Assembly: GCF_000400715.1 (NCBI RefSeq)
Contig: NZ_KE007347.1
Coordinates: 1,344,189 to 1,408,188 of the forward strand
Length of the DNA: 64,000 nucleotides
DNA from: Acinetobacter genomosp. 15BJ
GTDB lineage: Bacteria > Pseudomonadota > Gammaproteobacteria > Pseudomonadales > Moraxellaceae
Direction of reading: 5' to 3'
A program made the translations under genes and the position numbers. A model generated the notes under the pieces. That model did no database searches. It saw nothing but the letters and a program-made list of their open reading frames with translations, and had not been told where the DNA came from. Below, in pieces: positions 20,773 to 30,850 of this stretch. Positions within the stretch are counted from its first letter, which is position 1. The number at the start of each line of letters is the position of its first letter.

Positions 20773-21828
20773 CTATACCGTATAGCGTTTGCTTAACCCC
20801 CATTCAGCCAAGATACGACGGTACATGGTCGAAGAACGATCTGCTTCAAAATGTGCTTCCATACTAATATCTAAAGGTAATTCTTCTGGCTTTTGCGCCT
20901 CAACCATCTCTTGATCTTCTGCAAAAATCTGCGCATTAAAATCATACACAGCCTGTAAATCACCCGTAGTATCGAAATTACGGGTTAACGGTACAAATAA
21001 ACGGGTCTTGTTATGTGAGATGGGACAACAGGCATTTAAAATCTTTAACACCCCATTATTCGGAAAATGAATGGTCAGCACTGCTGAAAATGGTGGATAA
21101 ACATCAAAGATCCGTTCCCATAAAAAATCATCGGGCGCTAAATTCTGCATCCCATGCGGATAGTTGCTGACATTACTGGTGTAGTTTGTATGCAAGCCAT
21201 AATCGGTACGTTCAGTCGAATATTTAGGTACCACAGGATTGTCTCGATCAGCAAAGGCCTGATGATGCACCCAAGCAAAGTGTGCCACATCAATAAAACC
21301 TTCTAGTTGACGACCGCTTGAACCTGCAATATCCACAGAAGGTGGTAAAATGGCTTGATGTGCCGCACTCTCCCATGTGTCTAATACAGGAAAATTCGCC
21401 AAACTTTCATTTCTGCCGAGAATACTGGTCCAGACCAATCCATATTTTAAAACCACGGGAAACTTGGTCAACGAAAAGCGCTCTGAGATTTTAGTTAAAT
21501 CAGGCTGAGCTGGGATTTTAGAGCATTTGCCATCTTCATTAAAATGAAGTCCATGATAAGGACAAATCAAAGTATTTCCCTCAACCCAGCCCTTACTCAA
21601 AGGCACACCGCGATGCGGGCAAATATCCCGAGCTAAATGAATCTGCCCTGTTTCGGTCTTATACAAAGCCAGATTCATATCCAATAAGGTCACTTGCTGC
21701 GGTTTGCTGCTCACATCTTCGATACGTGCAACGGGATACCAATGTTGTGCAAGAATCTGCCAATCCTGATCATCAAATTGGCTATGACATGGCTTATTTG
21801 GAAGATTGATGAATGGAATTGCGTTCAT
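20773..21828 (-). CDS. Rieske-type ring-hydroxylating oxygenase, alpha subunit (HpxD/VanA-like)
   Basis: 351 residues. The Rieske [2Fe-2S] cluster ligands are Cys70-x-His72 (CPHRG) and Cys89-x2-His92 (CPYHGLHF). The mononuclear iron site is visible in FIDVAHFAWVH (Asp, His, His pattern). It is the size of VanA/HpxD-type single-component alpha subunits and needs a reductase, which is not encoded nearby. It is divergent from a LysR regulator and close to PuuE. Klebsiella hpxD, a Rieske protein linked to a LysR gene (hpxR), acts in xanthine or hypoxanthine oxidation; the same role here is inference. An O- or N-demethylase is the main alternative. Confidence 0.82.
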   Translation of the reverse strand: MNAIPFINLPNKPCHSQFDDQDWQILAQHWYPVARIEDVSSKPQQVTLLDMNLALYKTETGQIHLARDICPHRGVPLSKGWVEGNTLICPYHGLHFNEDGKCSKIPAQPDLTKISERFSLTKFPVVLKYGLVWTSILGRNESLANFPVLDTWESAAHQAILPPSVDIAGSSGRQLEGFIDVAHFAWVHHQAFADRDNPVVPKYSTERTDYGLHTNYTSNVSNYPHGMQNLAPDDFLWERIFDVYPPFSAVLTIHFPNNGVLKILNACCPISHNKTRLFVPLTRNFDTTGDLQAVYDFNAQIFAEDQEMVEAQKPEELPLDISMEAHFEADRSSTMYRRILAEWGLSKRYTV

Positions 21829-21895
21829 ATCCTATGCTCATTTTTAAGATTTTTCTCTTCAAGAGCAGTGTGGAATAGATCAATATTCTCGTCTA

Positions 21896-21923
21896 TTAGA
21901 ATGATTTATATGCATCATTCTAA
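21896..21923. promoter_or_regulatory. Candidate LysR operator between the Rieske gene and its divergent regulator
   Basis: Perfect 10-bp inverted repeat TTAGAATGAT (21896-21905) / ATCATTCTAA (21914-21923) around an 8-base spacer, followed by a further half-site TTAGAA. It lies in the 164-base divergent promoter region, as expected for a LysR-type activator site. Confidence 0.6.
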
Positions 21924-21992
21924 AAATTAGAACAGCCTAGGCACTAAAATTGCTTTTGTATTAAAACCTGCTTTATCTCAAGTGAGTTTGCA

Positions 21993-22925
21993 ATGGCATT
22001 GCCATTTTCACGTTTTGCCGATTATTTTATTGCCGTTGCCAAAACAGGCAGTTTAAGAAAAGCGGCCGATCAACTGTTTATTTCTGTCTCCGCGGTACAT
22101 CGGCAGATTGTTTTGGCAGAAGAAGAACTCGGTGTTGCTTTATTTGAACGTTTGCCCAGTGGACTCAAGCTAACTTTGGCTGGCGAATTGCTCTATGCCG
22201 ATCTACGCAGCTGGCAAAAAGAGTTTCAAATCACACAGAAACGTTTGAATGAAATCCAAGGCATACAACGCGGTTCAATTGATTTTGGGATGATTGCAGC
22301 ACTCAGTGAAAGCTTTGTCAGTGCCGTAATGCAGTCTATTGTTCAGCAATATCCGTGGATTAATTTTAAGGTTCGTGTCTTGGACAGTGACCGTATTGCT
22401 GATCTGGTGATCAATGCTGAACTCGACTTTGGCTTGATTCTGAATCCTAAACATCAGCACCAATTACAGATCAGTGCCTTTATTGAAATGCCCTTGGGTT
22501 TCGTGATTCCCAAACAGCATGCTTTAGCCCATAAAGAAAAAATCTACTTCTCCGATACACTGGAATTCAATCATATTATTCCCGCCGAGCCTTTGGTTAT
22601 TCATGACCATGTCACGGCCTTATATAAAAAACAGGACTTTCATCCACGTCATACCATCGAATGCAATGATATCCATATGATGATTTCATTACTCAGACAA
22701 AACTTAGGTATCAGCATCATGAGTTATCTGGATGCTGCTCCTTATATTGAAAATGGTGAGTTTGAATTTAGAGCAATCAATGACCATGGCCTACATCCGA
22801 TTACAGTTGCACTTTGTGTTGCACCAAAACGGCAACTTTCTCGGATTGCGCAAATAATGATGAATCAAATCATTATCGAGATGGAGGCACTAAAATCGCG
22901 CATGCTAAAGAATATACATCAATAA
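21993..22925 (+). CDS. LysR-family transcriptional regulator
   Basis: 310 residues. The N-terminal helix-turn-helix is in GSLRKAADQLFISVSAVHRQIVLAEEELGVALFERLPSGLKLT; the rest is a periplasmic-binding-protein-like effector domain. It is divergent from the Rieske oxygenase gene and 128 bases before puuE in the same direction. It probably controls the Rieske gene, perhaps with a purine-type effector (inference from neighbours). Confidence 0.9.
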   Translation: MALPFSRFADYFIAVAKTGSLRKAADQLFISVSAVHRQIVLAEEELGVALFERLPSGLKLTLAGELLYADLRSWQKEFQITQKRLNEIQGIQRGSIDFGMIAALSESFVSAVMQSIVQQYPWINFKVRVLDSDRIADLVINAELDFGLILNPKHQHQLQISAFIEMPLGFVIPKQHALAHKEKIYFSDTLEFNHIIPAEPLVIHDHVTALYKKQDFHPRHTIECNDIHMMISLLRQNLGISIMSYLDAAPYIENGEFEFRAINDHGLHPITVALCVAPKRQLSRIAQIMMNQIIIEMEALKSRMLKNIHQ

Positions 22926-23053
22926 AATTGTATTTTTGCACCAAAATAAAACAAACAAGTTATTGATTTAAATCAATATAATATTTGACACCCAAAGATT
23001 TAATCGAGTAAGTTGATGTGAAGATTCACCTTTTTCACGATTCAGGCATTGCT

Positions 23054-24004
23054 ATGGTTTGGCCCAATACAGACGCTCATTTAACAGCAGACTATCCACG
23101 CGATATGGTTGGTTATGCCGATCAACCACCGCATGCACAGTGGCCCAATCAAGCAAAAATCGCGGTGCAGTTTGTACTGAATTATGAAGAAGGGGGTGAA
23201 AAACATATCCTGCACGGTGATGAAGGCTCAGAACAGTTCTTGTCTGAAATCAGCGGTGCCGAAAGTTATCCTGCACGGCACCTTTCGATGGACTCGATTT
23301 ATGAATATGGATCACGGGTCGGTTTTTGGCGCATTCAGCAGGAATTTGCCAAACGCCAATTGCCAATGACCATTTTTGCCGTTGCCATGGCTTTGCAACG
23401 GAATCCATTGGTGGTCGAAGCGATCAAACAACACCATTACGATGTGGTGTCACATGGCTTACGCTGGATTCATTATCAAAATATGGATGTTGAAACTGAG
23501 AAACAGCATATGGCGGAAGCCATGCATATCCTCAAAGATTTATTTGGTGAAATGCCAACGGGTTGGTATACAGGCCGTGATAGCCCAAATACCCGTCAAT
23601 TATTGGCGGAATATGATCAGGTGCAATATGACAGTGATTATTACGGTGATGACTTACCTTTTTGGACAACACTCAGTAATGCAGCGGGTGCAAGCCGTCC
23701 ACATTTAATTATTCCCTATACACTCGATACCAATGATATGAAATTTGCTTCTCCTACTGGTTTTAATCGTAGTGAGGATTTTTTTGACTATTTAAAAGAT
23801 GCTTTTGATGTCCTCTATGCAGAGGGAGCAACATCACCCAAAATGCTTTCTATTGGCATGCATTGCCGTATTTTAGGACGACCTGCCCGCTTTAAGGCAC
23901 TGCAACGTTTCCTAGATTATGTACAGAATCATGATCGGGTCTGGATTTGCACTCGTCAACAGATTGCCGAGCATTGGTATACGCATCATCCTTTTCAAGC
24001 TTAG
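23054..24004 (+). CDS. puuE: Allantoinase PuuE (polysaccharide-deacetylase fold)
   Basis: About 316 residues from ATG 23054; GTG 23018 would add twelve residues and cannot be excluded. The protein carries the PuuE hallmarks: DYPRDMVGY near the start, NYEEGGE, EYGSRVGFWR, GWYTGRDSPNTR and PYTLDTNDMKF. PuuE is the metal-independent allantoinase found in urate-catabolic clusters; it hydrolyses allantoin to allantoate, the substrate of the allantoicase encoded at 35412-36416. The gene stands apart from the other urate genes, behind the LysR gene. Confidence 0.93.
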   Translation: MVWPNTDAHLTADYPRDMVGYADQPPHAQWPNQAKIAVQFVLNYEEGGEKHILHGDEGSEQFLSEISGAESYPARHLSMDSIYEYGSRVGFWRIQQEFAKRQLPMTIFAVAMALQRNPLVVEAIKQHHYDVVSHGLRWIHYQNMDVETEKQHMAEAMHILKDLFGEMPTGWYTGRDSPNTRQLLAEYDQVQYDSDYYGDDLPFWTTLSNAAGASRPHLIIPYTLDTNDMKFASPTGFNRSEDFFDYLKDAFDVLYAEGATSPKMLSIGMHCRILGRPARFKALQRFLDYVQNHDRVWICTRQQIAEHWYTHHPFQA

Positions 24005-24104
24005 TATAATTACAACGTCATAATGTGTCGTATATTCGATTTAAACAATTTATCCAAACAAAATAAGTTTTAAGATACTCCTTTAGAATAAGGAGATGAT
24101 CAGG

Positions 24105-24665
24105 ATGAAAGTACAATATTTTGCAGCGAGTACGCTGGATGGATTTATTGCAACCGAAGACGATTCTTTAGAATGGTTATTTGGTTTAGGCGAACTGGAT
24201 AACTCAAGTTATCCTACGTTTATTGCAAATGTTGGTGCTTTGGTCATGGGCTCGGCAACTTATGAATGGATATTGAATAACGCAGAGCAAGTTGCTGCCG
24301 AAACAGGTTCACCTTGGCCTTATACTCAGCCAACTTGGGTATTTTCCAATCGCAAACTACCCTTGATTGAAGGTGCAAATATCCATTTTGTACAAGGAGA
24401 AATCCGCCCTGTTTATTCTGAAATACAATCCGTCATTGCGGATAAGAATATCTGGATTGTAGGTGGCGGCGAATTGGCGGGTCAGTTCTATGATGCAAAT
24501 TTGCTTGATGAACTGATTATACAAATTGGCTCGGTCACCCTTGCAAAAGGAAAAGCACTTTTCCCCCGAAGAGTACTTGCTCCAACACTTAAATTGATCT
24601 CTGTTCATCCAATGGGTGAAGGTATGGTTGAATTACATTATAGCGTTGAACGTAAACAAAATTAG
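24105..24665 (+). CDS. Dihydrofolate-reductase-like (RibD C-terminal domain) family protein
   Basis: 186 residues. ATG 24105 is chosen because AGGAG lies nine bases before it; an in-frame ATG at 24096 touches the AGGAG. The fold signature is FAASTLDGFIATEDDSLEWL at the N-terminus and IWIVGGGELAGQFYDANLLDE near the middle. These YyaP/YwjB-type proteins are predicted NADPH-dependent reductases of unknown substrate. No link to the purine genes is evident beyond position. Confidence 0.85.
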   Translation: MKVQYFAASTLDGFIATEDDSLEWLFGLGELDNSSYPTFIANVGALVMGSATYEWILNNAEQVAAETGSPWPYTQPTWVFSNRKLPLIEGANIHFVQGEIRPVYSEIQSVIADKNIWIVGGGELAGQFYDANLLDELIIQIGSVTLAKGKALFPRRVLAPTLKLISVHPMGEGMVELHYSVERKQN

Positions 24666-24735
24666 CCAAACAGTGAATGCCTTAACTAGCCTGTAAATAC
24701 TGGTAAAGCAATTACAAAAACCTCAACTCAATTTA

Positions 24736-24768
24736 AATAGCCCATTCTGTTGAACAAAATGGGTTATT
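24736..24768 (+). terminator. Possible terminator hairpin after the DHFR-like gene
   Basis: Stem AATAGCCCATT (24736-24746) / AATGGGTTATT (24758-24768) with one G-U pair, followed a few bases later by AATAATTTT. It lies about 70 bases past the gene's stop. Confidence 0.5.
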
Positions 24769-24889
24769 CGGAATAATTTTCCAATCTTTGAACTGATACA
24801 ATTTTATGACCTGATTGCGAATCGACGAAATGCGTTTATACGACATTTCTTAATCCCCAAATAGGAAAAATTAAAAAGGAAGAATACTT

Positions 24890-25135
24890 ATGGCGCTTAT
24901 TTCATGCCCCGAATGCAGCCGTCAGGTTTCGACCCAAGCAAACTCCTGCCCCCATTGCGGTTATCCTCTGCAGACGCAACGTAACGCGCCCGAGCCAAAA
25001 GCATTGCAATCACCGCATGTATTAAGCCGAACCATCATGGCGCTCGGCGCTTGGCTGATCACGCCCTGGATTGCGCGATTCCTCTTTGGACTAGCGGTGC
25101 TGGTGTTTGCCTATCTTTCACTTAAGAGCGAATGA
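24890..25135 (+). CDS. Zinc-ribbon membrane protein, 81 residues
   Basis: It starts with a zinc ribbon with two Cys-x2-Cys knuckles (CPEC at residue 6 and CPHC at about 20) and ends with a hydrophobic pair of segments (about residues 48-78). AAGGAAG precedes ATG 24890. Function unknown; such small zinc-ribbon membrane proteins are common and poorly characterised. Confidence 0.75.
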   Translation: MALISCPECSRQVSTQANSCPHCGYPLQTQRNAPEPKALQSPHVLSRTIMALGAWLITPWIARFLFGLAVLVFAYLSLKSE

Positions 25136-25269
25136 ATAAGCTTAATTAAAGAACTACATAACCTTGTTGGTTGTACACGTGTTTTTGTAGCCAAAGATAG
25201 TCATTCGAAGGACTTAACACGACTCAGTCAAAACAAAATACGGTCAACATATAAGTAGAGTGATTAGAC

Positions 25270-26443
25270 ATGTTTTCAATGAACAGATTCATGATGTTGG
25301 GAATAGCATTGCTCGCTTGCGCCTGTACGAAGTCACCCTCGGCTGACGAAGATAAGGATAATGCCACGGCGAAAACAGCCAAATCAGCAGCGAAGTCCGC
25401 TGGGGATATCGACTTCCCTGTGATCCCGCAAATCGTCGTGCCGGAGATCATCGGTATTGGCCCAGCCCAGCGAGCGCTGGAAACATCGATGCAAGATATC
25501 ATTGACCCAGTGGCTGGCATCAGTGTCAAGCCCGCCAACTGCGCCACCGACGGCGCATTAGTCAACGATGTGGGCATTACCAGCATGGATGCGCAAGGCA
25601 ATCTGTCGCGCAACGGTGATGAAGGCATCTTCCATATCGACGCAGACGGCAGTGGTACCGCCAACTACGAAGGTGGCGTCATCGTCGTCAACACAGATGG
25701 CAGTGGCACAATCAACGGCAATGGCGACGGTGGCGCTGACGATGGGATCATCTCGGTCGAAGCCGACGGTTCAGGCACGTATAACGGCAAGTACGGCATC
25801 ATCGCTGGATGGCAAAGGCGGTGGCACTTGGAACGGCGACCACGGGGTGATTCGCAACCAAGGTGATGGTTCAGGCAGTTGGAATGGTCCGCAAGGCATC
25901 GTCACCATCAACGCCGACGGCAGCGGTACATGGAACGGTCCACACGGGTTGGTGAGCAACGACGGTAAAGGCAATGGCAGCATTGGCACACCAGCACATC
26001 AAGTGAAAATGGCACCAATTCCCAAGGTCACTCCAGCAGGCAAGTTTCCGCCATTAAAAAAATTCGCTCCATCCGGTGTGCCATGTGGGTTCATCATCAC
26101 TCTCAATGATCAGGTGTTGTTCGATTTCGACAAGTCGGATATTCGTCCTGACGCAGCCAAGGTGCTGGACACCTTAGCCGTGGCCTTGCAGAAAGTGCCA
26201 GCCAAGGCAATAGAAATCCGCGGTCATACCGATGCCAAGGGCAGTGACGCATACAATCTGAATTTGTCCGAGCTCCGTGCCAAATCAGTGGGCATGGCCT
26301 TGCGCCAGCGTGGCGCTGCAGCCAACGCCAGCACGCGTGGTTACGGCGAGTCGCAGCCAGTAGCACGCAACGCAATCAGCGGCCAAGACAACCCTGCTGG
26401 CCGGCAGTTGAACCGGCGAGTGGAAATCTTCGTGCGCACTTGA
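25270..26443 (+). pseudogene. OmpA-family lipoprotein-like gene with Gly-rich repeats, broken by a frameshift near 25800
   Basis: The first frame (from ATG 25270) encodes a signal sequence with a lipobox-like LLAC and a Ser/Ala/Lys linker. Imperfect repeats of about 17 residues follow, each starting DGSGT or DGKGG. Around 25800-25815 the repeats continue in the next frame (DGKGGGTWNGDHG, DGSGSWNGPQG, DGSGTWNGPHG). That frame ends in a complete OmpA peptidoglycan-binding domain (DKSDIRPDAAKVLD, RGHTDAKGSDAYN, GRQLNRRVEIF). Continuing in frame needs one base removed or 3n+2 bases added; adding eight would restore the 17-residue period. A sequencing error cannot be excluded. The gene is clearly richer in G+C than its neighbours, a sign of transfer. 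Confidence 0.75.
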
Positions 26444-26448
26444 TGATG

Positions 26449-26715
26449 CTAGCGAGTCAACGATGGCCGCGTTTTATGCTCACAGGCGCATTGTAATACC
26501 TCAGTGATGTATACGCCTTTGATAAACGGTAAAACCTTGGATATTGTCTTATAGAACGCAATCTGGCGCATGATCTCGCCCACAGCATGATTAAATACGG
26601 CATTCAACAGCAGAAAATTATGTCGAACGTGCTCTAACAACAGGCTTAACAGATTGGCCGAATGGACACGATAAAGGTGCCCGAAAATGCAGTGGGCATC
26701 ACTTGCTGCCAGCTC
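26449..26715 (-). other. Possible gene remnant without a proper start
   Basis: An 88-codon frame bounded by stops, with no ATG and only a TTG at 26640. It encodes a Leu/His-rich stretch (SANLLSLLLEHVRHNFLLLN) that looks protein-like rather than random. It is squeezed between the frameshifted OmpA-like gene and the amidohydrolase gene. I do not recognise it. It may be the debris of an insertion that also brought the OmpA-like gene. Confidence 0.25.
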
Positions 26716-26726
26716 TCAACTTTAAC

Positions 26727-28181
26727 TTAGGCTATTTTCGCCATTTCCATACTCCGCTGTTGTAATATCTTTACCGCTTGCTTGGCTTGCCAAGCCAACT
26801 CCATCATATCCAGATCAGGAATCTGATCATTCTCCATCACCATTTTCCCTGCGATAAACATCGCCTTAATATGCGCTCGTCCGCCACTTGCCACAGGCCC
26901 AATCGCCATATCATGCAAGCCAAAATAACGAGGATCGTCTAACTGATAAATGACCAAGTCAGCCTGTTGCCCCACCTCAATTGTACCGACTTGATCAAGA
27001 CCCAATATCTTGGCACCACCCACCGTTCCCCAACGAATCACATCCTCAATACTGGCAGCATCTGCACCACCTTCAAATAGTCCTCCTTGATATTGTGGTG
27101 TGGCCAACATCCCCTTCCTGGCTCGTTGTAACAACCAAGCGGCATGAGTTTCAGACAACATATCTGCGGCTTCATTGGAACCCGCCCCATCCACCCCAAT
27201 CGAAATAGTCATGCCTGCCTGTTCCAGAGCAACAAGATCAGCAATACCGCTACCCAAACGAGCATTACTCTGAGGACAATGCGCAATGCCTGTTTTAGTC
27301 TGACCCAACAACTGAATTTCTTCGGGTAGTAATTTCACCAGATGGGCAAACCAGACATCACTGCCAATCCAGTCCTGCTCGGCACAGAACTGGACTGGGG
27401 TCATACCAAACTTGGCTCTAGCTGCATCCAGATAATCCACTGTTTCAGATAAATGGCTATGCATTCTAATCCCCAATTGTCTGGCGATTTTGGCACTTTC
27501 GCGTAATTGCTGTGCTGTGGTCGAATGCAAAGTTGAAGTCGGTGCCATCACGATTTTTCGGAAAGCATTTGAATCTGGCTGATGATATTGCTGCACCAAA
27601 TGTTCAATATCCATCATATAGTCTTCAAACTTTTCAGGACGTAATGCTTGTGGCAACTCACTTTCCAAACCACGCGTTAAGGTTGCGCCACCACGGCATA
27701 GCACAAAGCGCATACCCAATTTTTCGGCTTCATCAAATAAAATTGCAGCACCATCGAACGGCATCTGCGGCCAATATAAATAATGATGATCTGCTACCGT
27801 TGCACACCCCGAACGTAATAACTCGATAAGACCGATCCGCACTGCAACCCGAAAAGTCGCTTCATCGAATGCGCCACGGAACCGATACGGCGTACTGGCA
27901 AGCCAAGAGGTCAGATTTTGATTTAAACCTTGCGGCTCTCCCTTTAATAAAGACTGAAATAAATGATGATGGGTATTCACCCATGCTGGGTAAACTACAC
28001 AATCTTTGGCATTAATCACCTGTTCATTCGGCTGAGCACTTAACCGCCCTATTTCAGTAATTTGTCCTGATTGGATGCGGATATCAGTGGATGAACAACG
28101 TGCTGCATCCCCAGATAATCCCGTCAAAATGGCATGGGCATTTTGAATTAAATAGTTTTGATTTAACTGCTTTGAACTCAT
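26727..28181 (-). CDS. Amidohydrolase, 8-oxoguanine/isoxanthopterin deaminase-like
   Basis: 484 residues of the nucleobase deaminase branch of the amidohydrolase superfamily. The motifs are VNTHHHLFQSL (HxH metal site), TVADHHYLYWP, MHSHLSET, FAHLVKL, AHCPQSNARLGSGIADL and VGVDGAGSNEA-like IGVDGAGSNEAADML with the catalytic Asp. It is related to, but clearly different from, the second enzyme at 38697-40076. Its ATGA start overlaps nothing upstream, but its 5' end overlaps the permease stop by 4 bases, so it belongs to the ABC transporter operon. It probably deaminates the imported compound, perhaps an oxidised guanine or a pterin; the exact substrate is inferred. Confidence 0.82.
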   Translation of the reverse strand: MSSKQLNQNYLIQNAHAILTGLSGDAARCSSTDIRIQSGQITEIGRLSAQPNEQVINAKDCVVYPAWVNTHHHLFQSLLKGEPQGLNQNLTSWLASTPYRFRGAFDEATFRVAVRIGLIELLRSGCATVADHHYLYWPQMPFDGAAILFDEAEKLGMRFVLCRGGATLTRGLESELPQALRPEKFEDYMMDIEHLVQQYHQPDSNAFRKIVMAPTSTLHSTTAQQLRESAKIARQLGIRMHSHLSETVDYLDAARAKFGMTPVQFCAEQDWIGSDVWFAHLVKLLPEEIQLLGQTKTGIAHCPQSNARLGSGIADLVALEQAGMTISIGVDGAGSNEAADMLSETHAAWLLQRARKGMLATPQYQGGLFEGGADAASIEDVIRWGTVGGAKILGLDQVGTIEVGQQADLVIYQLDDPRYFGLHDMAIGPVASGGRAHIKAMFIAGKMVMENDQIPDLDMMELAWQAKQAVKILQQRSMEMAKIA

Positions 28182-28972
28182 ACTTGTTCACTCTCATGCC
28201 ATTTATTTAAAAAGAACTGGCTTAATAAAGACATCAACACAAATAAGCCCAAACCCGTGCAGGTAATTAGGAATAGTGCGGCAAACATCAAGGGTAAATC
28301 CAACTGAAAACCTGCTTGTAAGATTTGATAGGCCAAGCCCGCACTGGTGCCACCCGCACCTGCAACGAACTCAGAAACCACCGCACCGATCAACGCCAAG
28401 CCACAGGAAATCCGTAAGCCACCAAAGAAATAAGGCAAAGCATTCGGCACACGTAAACGCATCAAAATCTGCCAACGACTGGCTTTATTGATTTGAAAAA
28501 GGTTAAGCAAACCTTTATTGACACTCCGCAGACCTAAAGTGGTATTGGTTAGTATCGGAAAAACCGCAACCAGCATGGCACACACCACCAATGCCAAAGT
28601 TGTATTTTGAATCCAGATAATAACCAAGGGTGCGATTGCAACAATTGGCGTCACCTGAAACAGAATGGCATAAGGCATAAAACAGGCTTCGAGCACGCGA
28701 CTTTGTACAAATACAAAAGCGATCAATGTGCCAATCATTACGGCGCAGACAAAAGCCAATAAGGTGATTTTTAAAGTTACCCATAAACTACCAAATAGCA
28801 CACTGGACTGATTGATCATCGCCATGACAATATCACTGGGTTTAGGCACGACATAAACAGGCACTTCCAGTTGTTGAAAACTCAGTTGCCAAAACAGTAG
28901 GAAGATCAAACCGAGTCCCAATGGCGCGGCAATACGTTGTACCATTGAATGTTGTAGTAATGGTTTAATCAT
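28178..28972 (-). CDS. ABC transporter permease, SsuC/TauC/ThiX type
   Basis: 264 residues with about six membrane helices. The EAA-type cytoplasmic loop lies in INKASRWQILMRLRVPNALPYFFGGLRI. Start ATG 28972 (MIKPLLQHSMVQR) is chosen because GAGGGG lies seven bases upstream and it overlaps the ATPase stop by 8 bases. It belongs to the nitrate/sulfonate/pyrimidine-type importers that use an NMT1-like binding protein. The downstream deaminase overlaps its 3' end. Confidence 0.88.
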   Translation of the reverse strand: MIKPLLQHSMVQRIAAPLGLGLIFLLFWQLSFQQLEVPVYVVPKPSDIVMAMINQSSVLFGSLWVTLKITLLAFVCAVMIGTLIAFVFVQSRVLEACFMPYAILFQVTPIVAIAPLVIIWIQNTTLALVVCAMLVAVFPILTNTTLGLRSVNKGLLNLFQINKASRWQILMRLRVPNALPYFFGGLRISCGLALIGAVVSEFVAGAGGTSAGLAYQILQAGFQLDLPLMFAALFLITCTGLGLFVLMSLLSQFFLNKWHESEQV

Positions 28973-29786
28973 GAGCATGCCCCTCACTTGCCTCAGCCAA
29001 TAATTGTGATAGATGCGAACATTGTTGAATAAAAATGTCTGAGCTTCGGAAAGACTCATCACGTTGATAAGGCCCTTTAATGTTTAGATCCGCCACTACG
29101 CGTCCTGGTCGTGCACCCATCACAATGACCCGTGAAGACAGATACACCGCTTCATAAATACTATGCGTGACAAACACCACCGTTAAATCTCGTTCTGACC
29201 ATAATTGACGGATATCACTGTCGAGTTTGTGGCGGGTAAATTCATCCAACGCCCCAAAAGGTTCATCCATCAACAATAAATCTGGTTCTGTCACTAAGGC
29301 TCTAGCCAATGAGGCACGCATTTGCATGCCGCCTGAAAGTTCACGTGGATAAGCTGCGCTGAATTTTTCTAAACCAACGGCTTTTAAAGCAGCTTGGACT
29401 TTGGGTGTACTGGTCGATTTGGCAATATGCTGTAAATCCAAAGGTAAACGCACATTGTCTTCGATATTAGCCCATGGCATTAGCGTGGCTTCCTGAAAGA
29501 CCATGGCCATTTTGCATTGAGATTGTATTTCAGCCTTGCCATTCCAGCGCACCAAACCTGCTGAAGGTTGCTCCAGATCGGCAAACATTTTTAGCAAGGT
29601 ACTTTTACCGCAGCCTGACGGTCCCAGTAATGAAACAATTTCACCACGGGCAATATTTAAATCTAGTCGCTGTAAAGCATTGGTCCCATTGGGATAGGTT
29701 TTTTCAACTCCTCTAGCCATAATCATCGGCGTGATAAAGGTTGAAGATTCATGTATTGGCGTGTCAAATGGTAAAGCAGAATTCAT
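28965..29786 (-). CDS. ABC transporter ATP-binding protein, SsuB/TauB type
   Basis: 273 residues. Walker A GPSGCGKST, Q-loop VFQEATLMPW, signature LSGGMQMR, Walker B LLLMDEPFGALDE and H-loop VTHS are all present, so the protein should be active. It lies between the interrupted binding-protein gene and the permease gene. Expression may be reduced by the insertion element upstream in the same operon. Confidence 0.9.
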   Translation of the reverse strand: MNSALPFDTPIHESSTFITPMIMARGVEKTYPNGTNALQRLDLNIARGEIVSLLGPSGCGKSTLLKMFADLEQPSAGLVRWNGKAEIQSQCKMAMVFQEATLMPWANIEDNVRLPLDLQHIAKSTSTPKVQAALKAVGLEKFSAAYPRELSGGMQMRASLARALVTEPDLLLMDEPFGALDEFTRHKLDSDIRQLWSERDLTVVFVTHSIYEAVYLSSRVIVMGARPGRVVADLNIKGPYQRDESFRSSDIFIQQCSHLSQLLAEASEGHAHD

Positions 29787-30781
29787 GTGGTTTCCCCTTC
29801 GTGCGAGTGCCCTATTTTGTTAACCCTTTCACCATGACTTCCTTCTAAGGAAAGTATCTCAGGCTATTTGGCAGCTTTAACAAACTGCGTGGTATAAGCG
29901 GTTTTCCAATTGGTTTGAGCTTTGAGTAAACCTGAGTTCACCATAAAATCTCGCGTTGCTTTCCAACGTGCATCTGTCATCACGCCAATGCCTTGGGTCT
30001 TGGCATCTCCACCATCAATCAGTTTTAATTTGCGCATTTGCCCCACTGCAAAAGTCAGCAGTTCATCATTCATATTCGGATTTTCCTTTTTAATGATGCT
30101 ATTGCCCAAACGTGGATCAGCTAAATAGTTTTTCCATCCTTCCATCGATGCTTGAACAAAACGGCGTAGCACATCAGGTTTATTTTGAATCACATCATTG
30201 CGGGTCACTAAAATACCGCCATAGGCTGGATAACCCGCATCAGCAAATAAAAAGAAATTGCTCGAAGGTTCTGCTTTTTTCGCCTGAAAGACTTCTGAGG
30301 TGGCATAGGCTTGCTGGACTACATTTTTACCTGCTAAGAATGGCTGCATATTGAAGGTATAAGGGCGTGCCTGCGCGGCATCTAATTTATATTTGCCTTT
30401 TAACCAAGGCCACCAGCTTGCTTGTCCGCTGGTTGAGACTAGAATGGTTTTGCCTTTGAGATCGGCCAAAGACTTTACATCGCTGTGGGTTAACACGCCT
30501 TGCGGATCAAATTGAAATGGAGCTGCAACGGCTTTGATGGGAAAGTTACTTTCGATGCCTTTTAAGACTTGTAGATCATAATTAATAATAATGTCGGCAC
30601 GCTTTGATAATAATAAGGTCATGTTATTGACCTGTGGCCCACCAATTTTAATATCAACATCAAGGCCGTATTTTTTATAAATTCCTTGTGCCAGTGCTTG
30701 GTAATATCCCCCTTGCTCGGCTTGTGCAAACCAAGTGGTTTGTAAAACAAGTTTATCGGCTGCAAAACTGGTTGAGCTGAG

Positions 30782-30784
30782 AAC
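30782..30784. repeat. Target-site duplication AAC, left copy
   Basis: AAC directly before the left end of the insertion element; the matching copy is at 32059-32061. Confidence 0.8.
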
Positions 30785-30850
30785 TGATGTGTGCTGAGAA
30801 AACAGGAGGTTTTAACTTGGTAAACTATAGACACTCATCAGGAGTTTACC

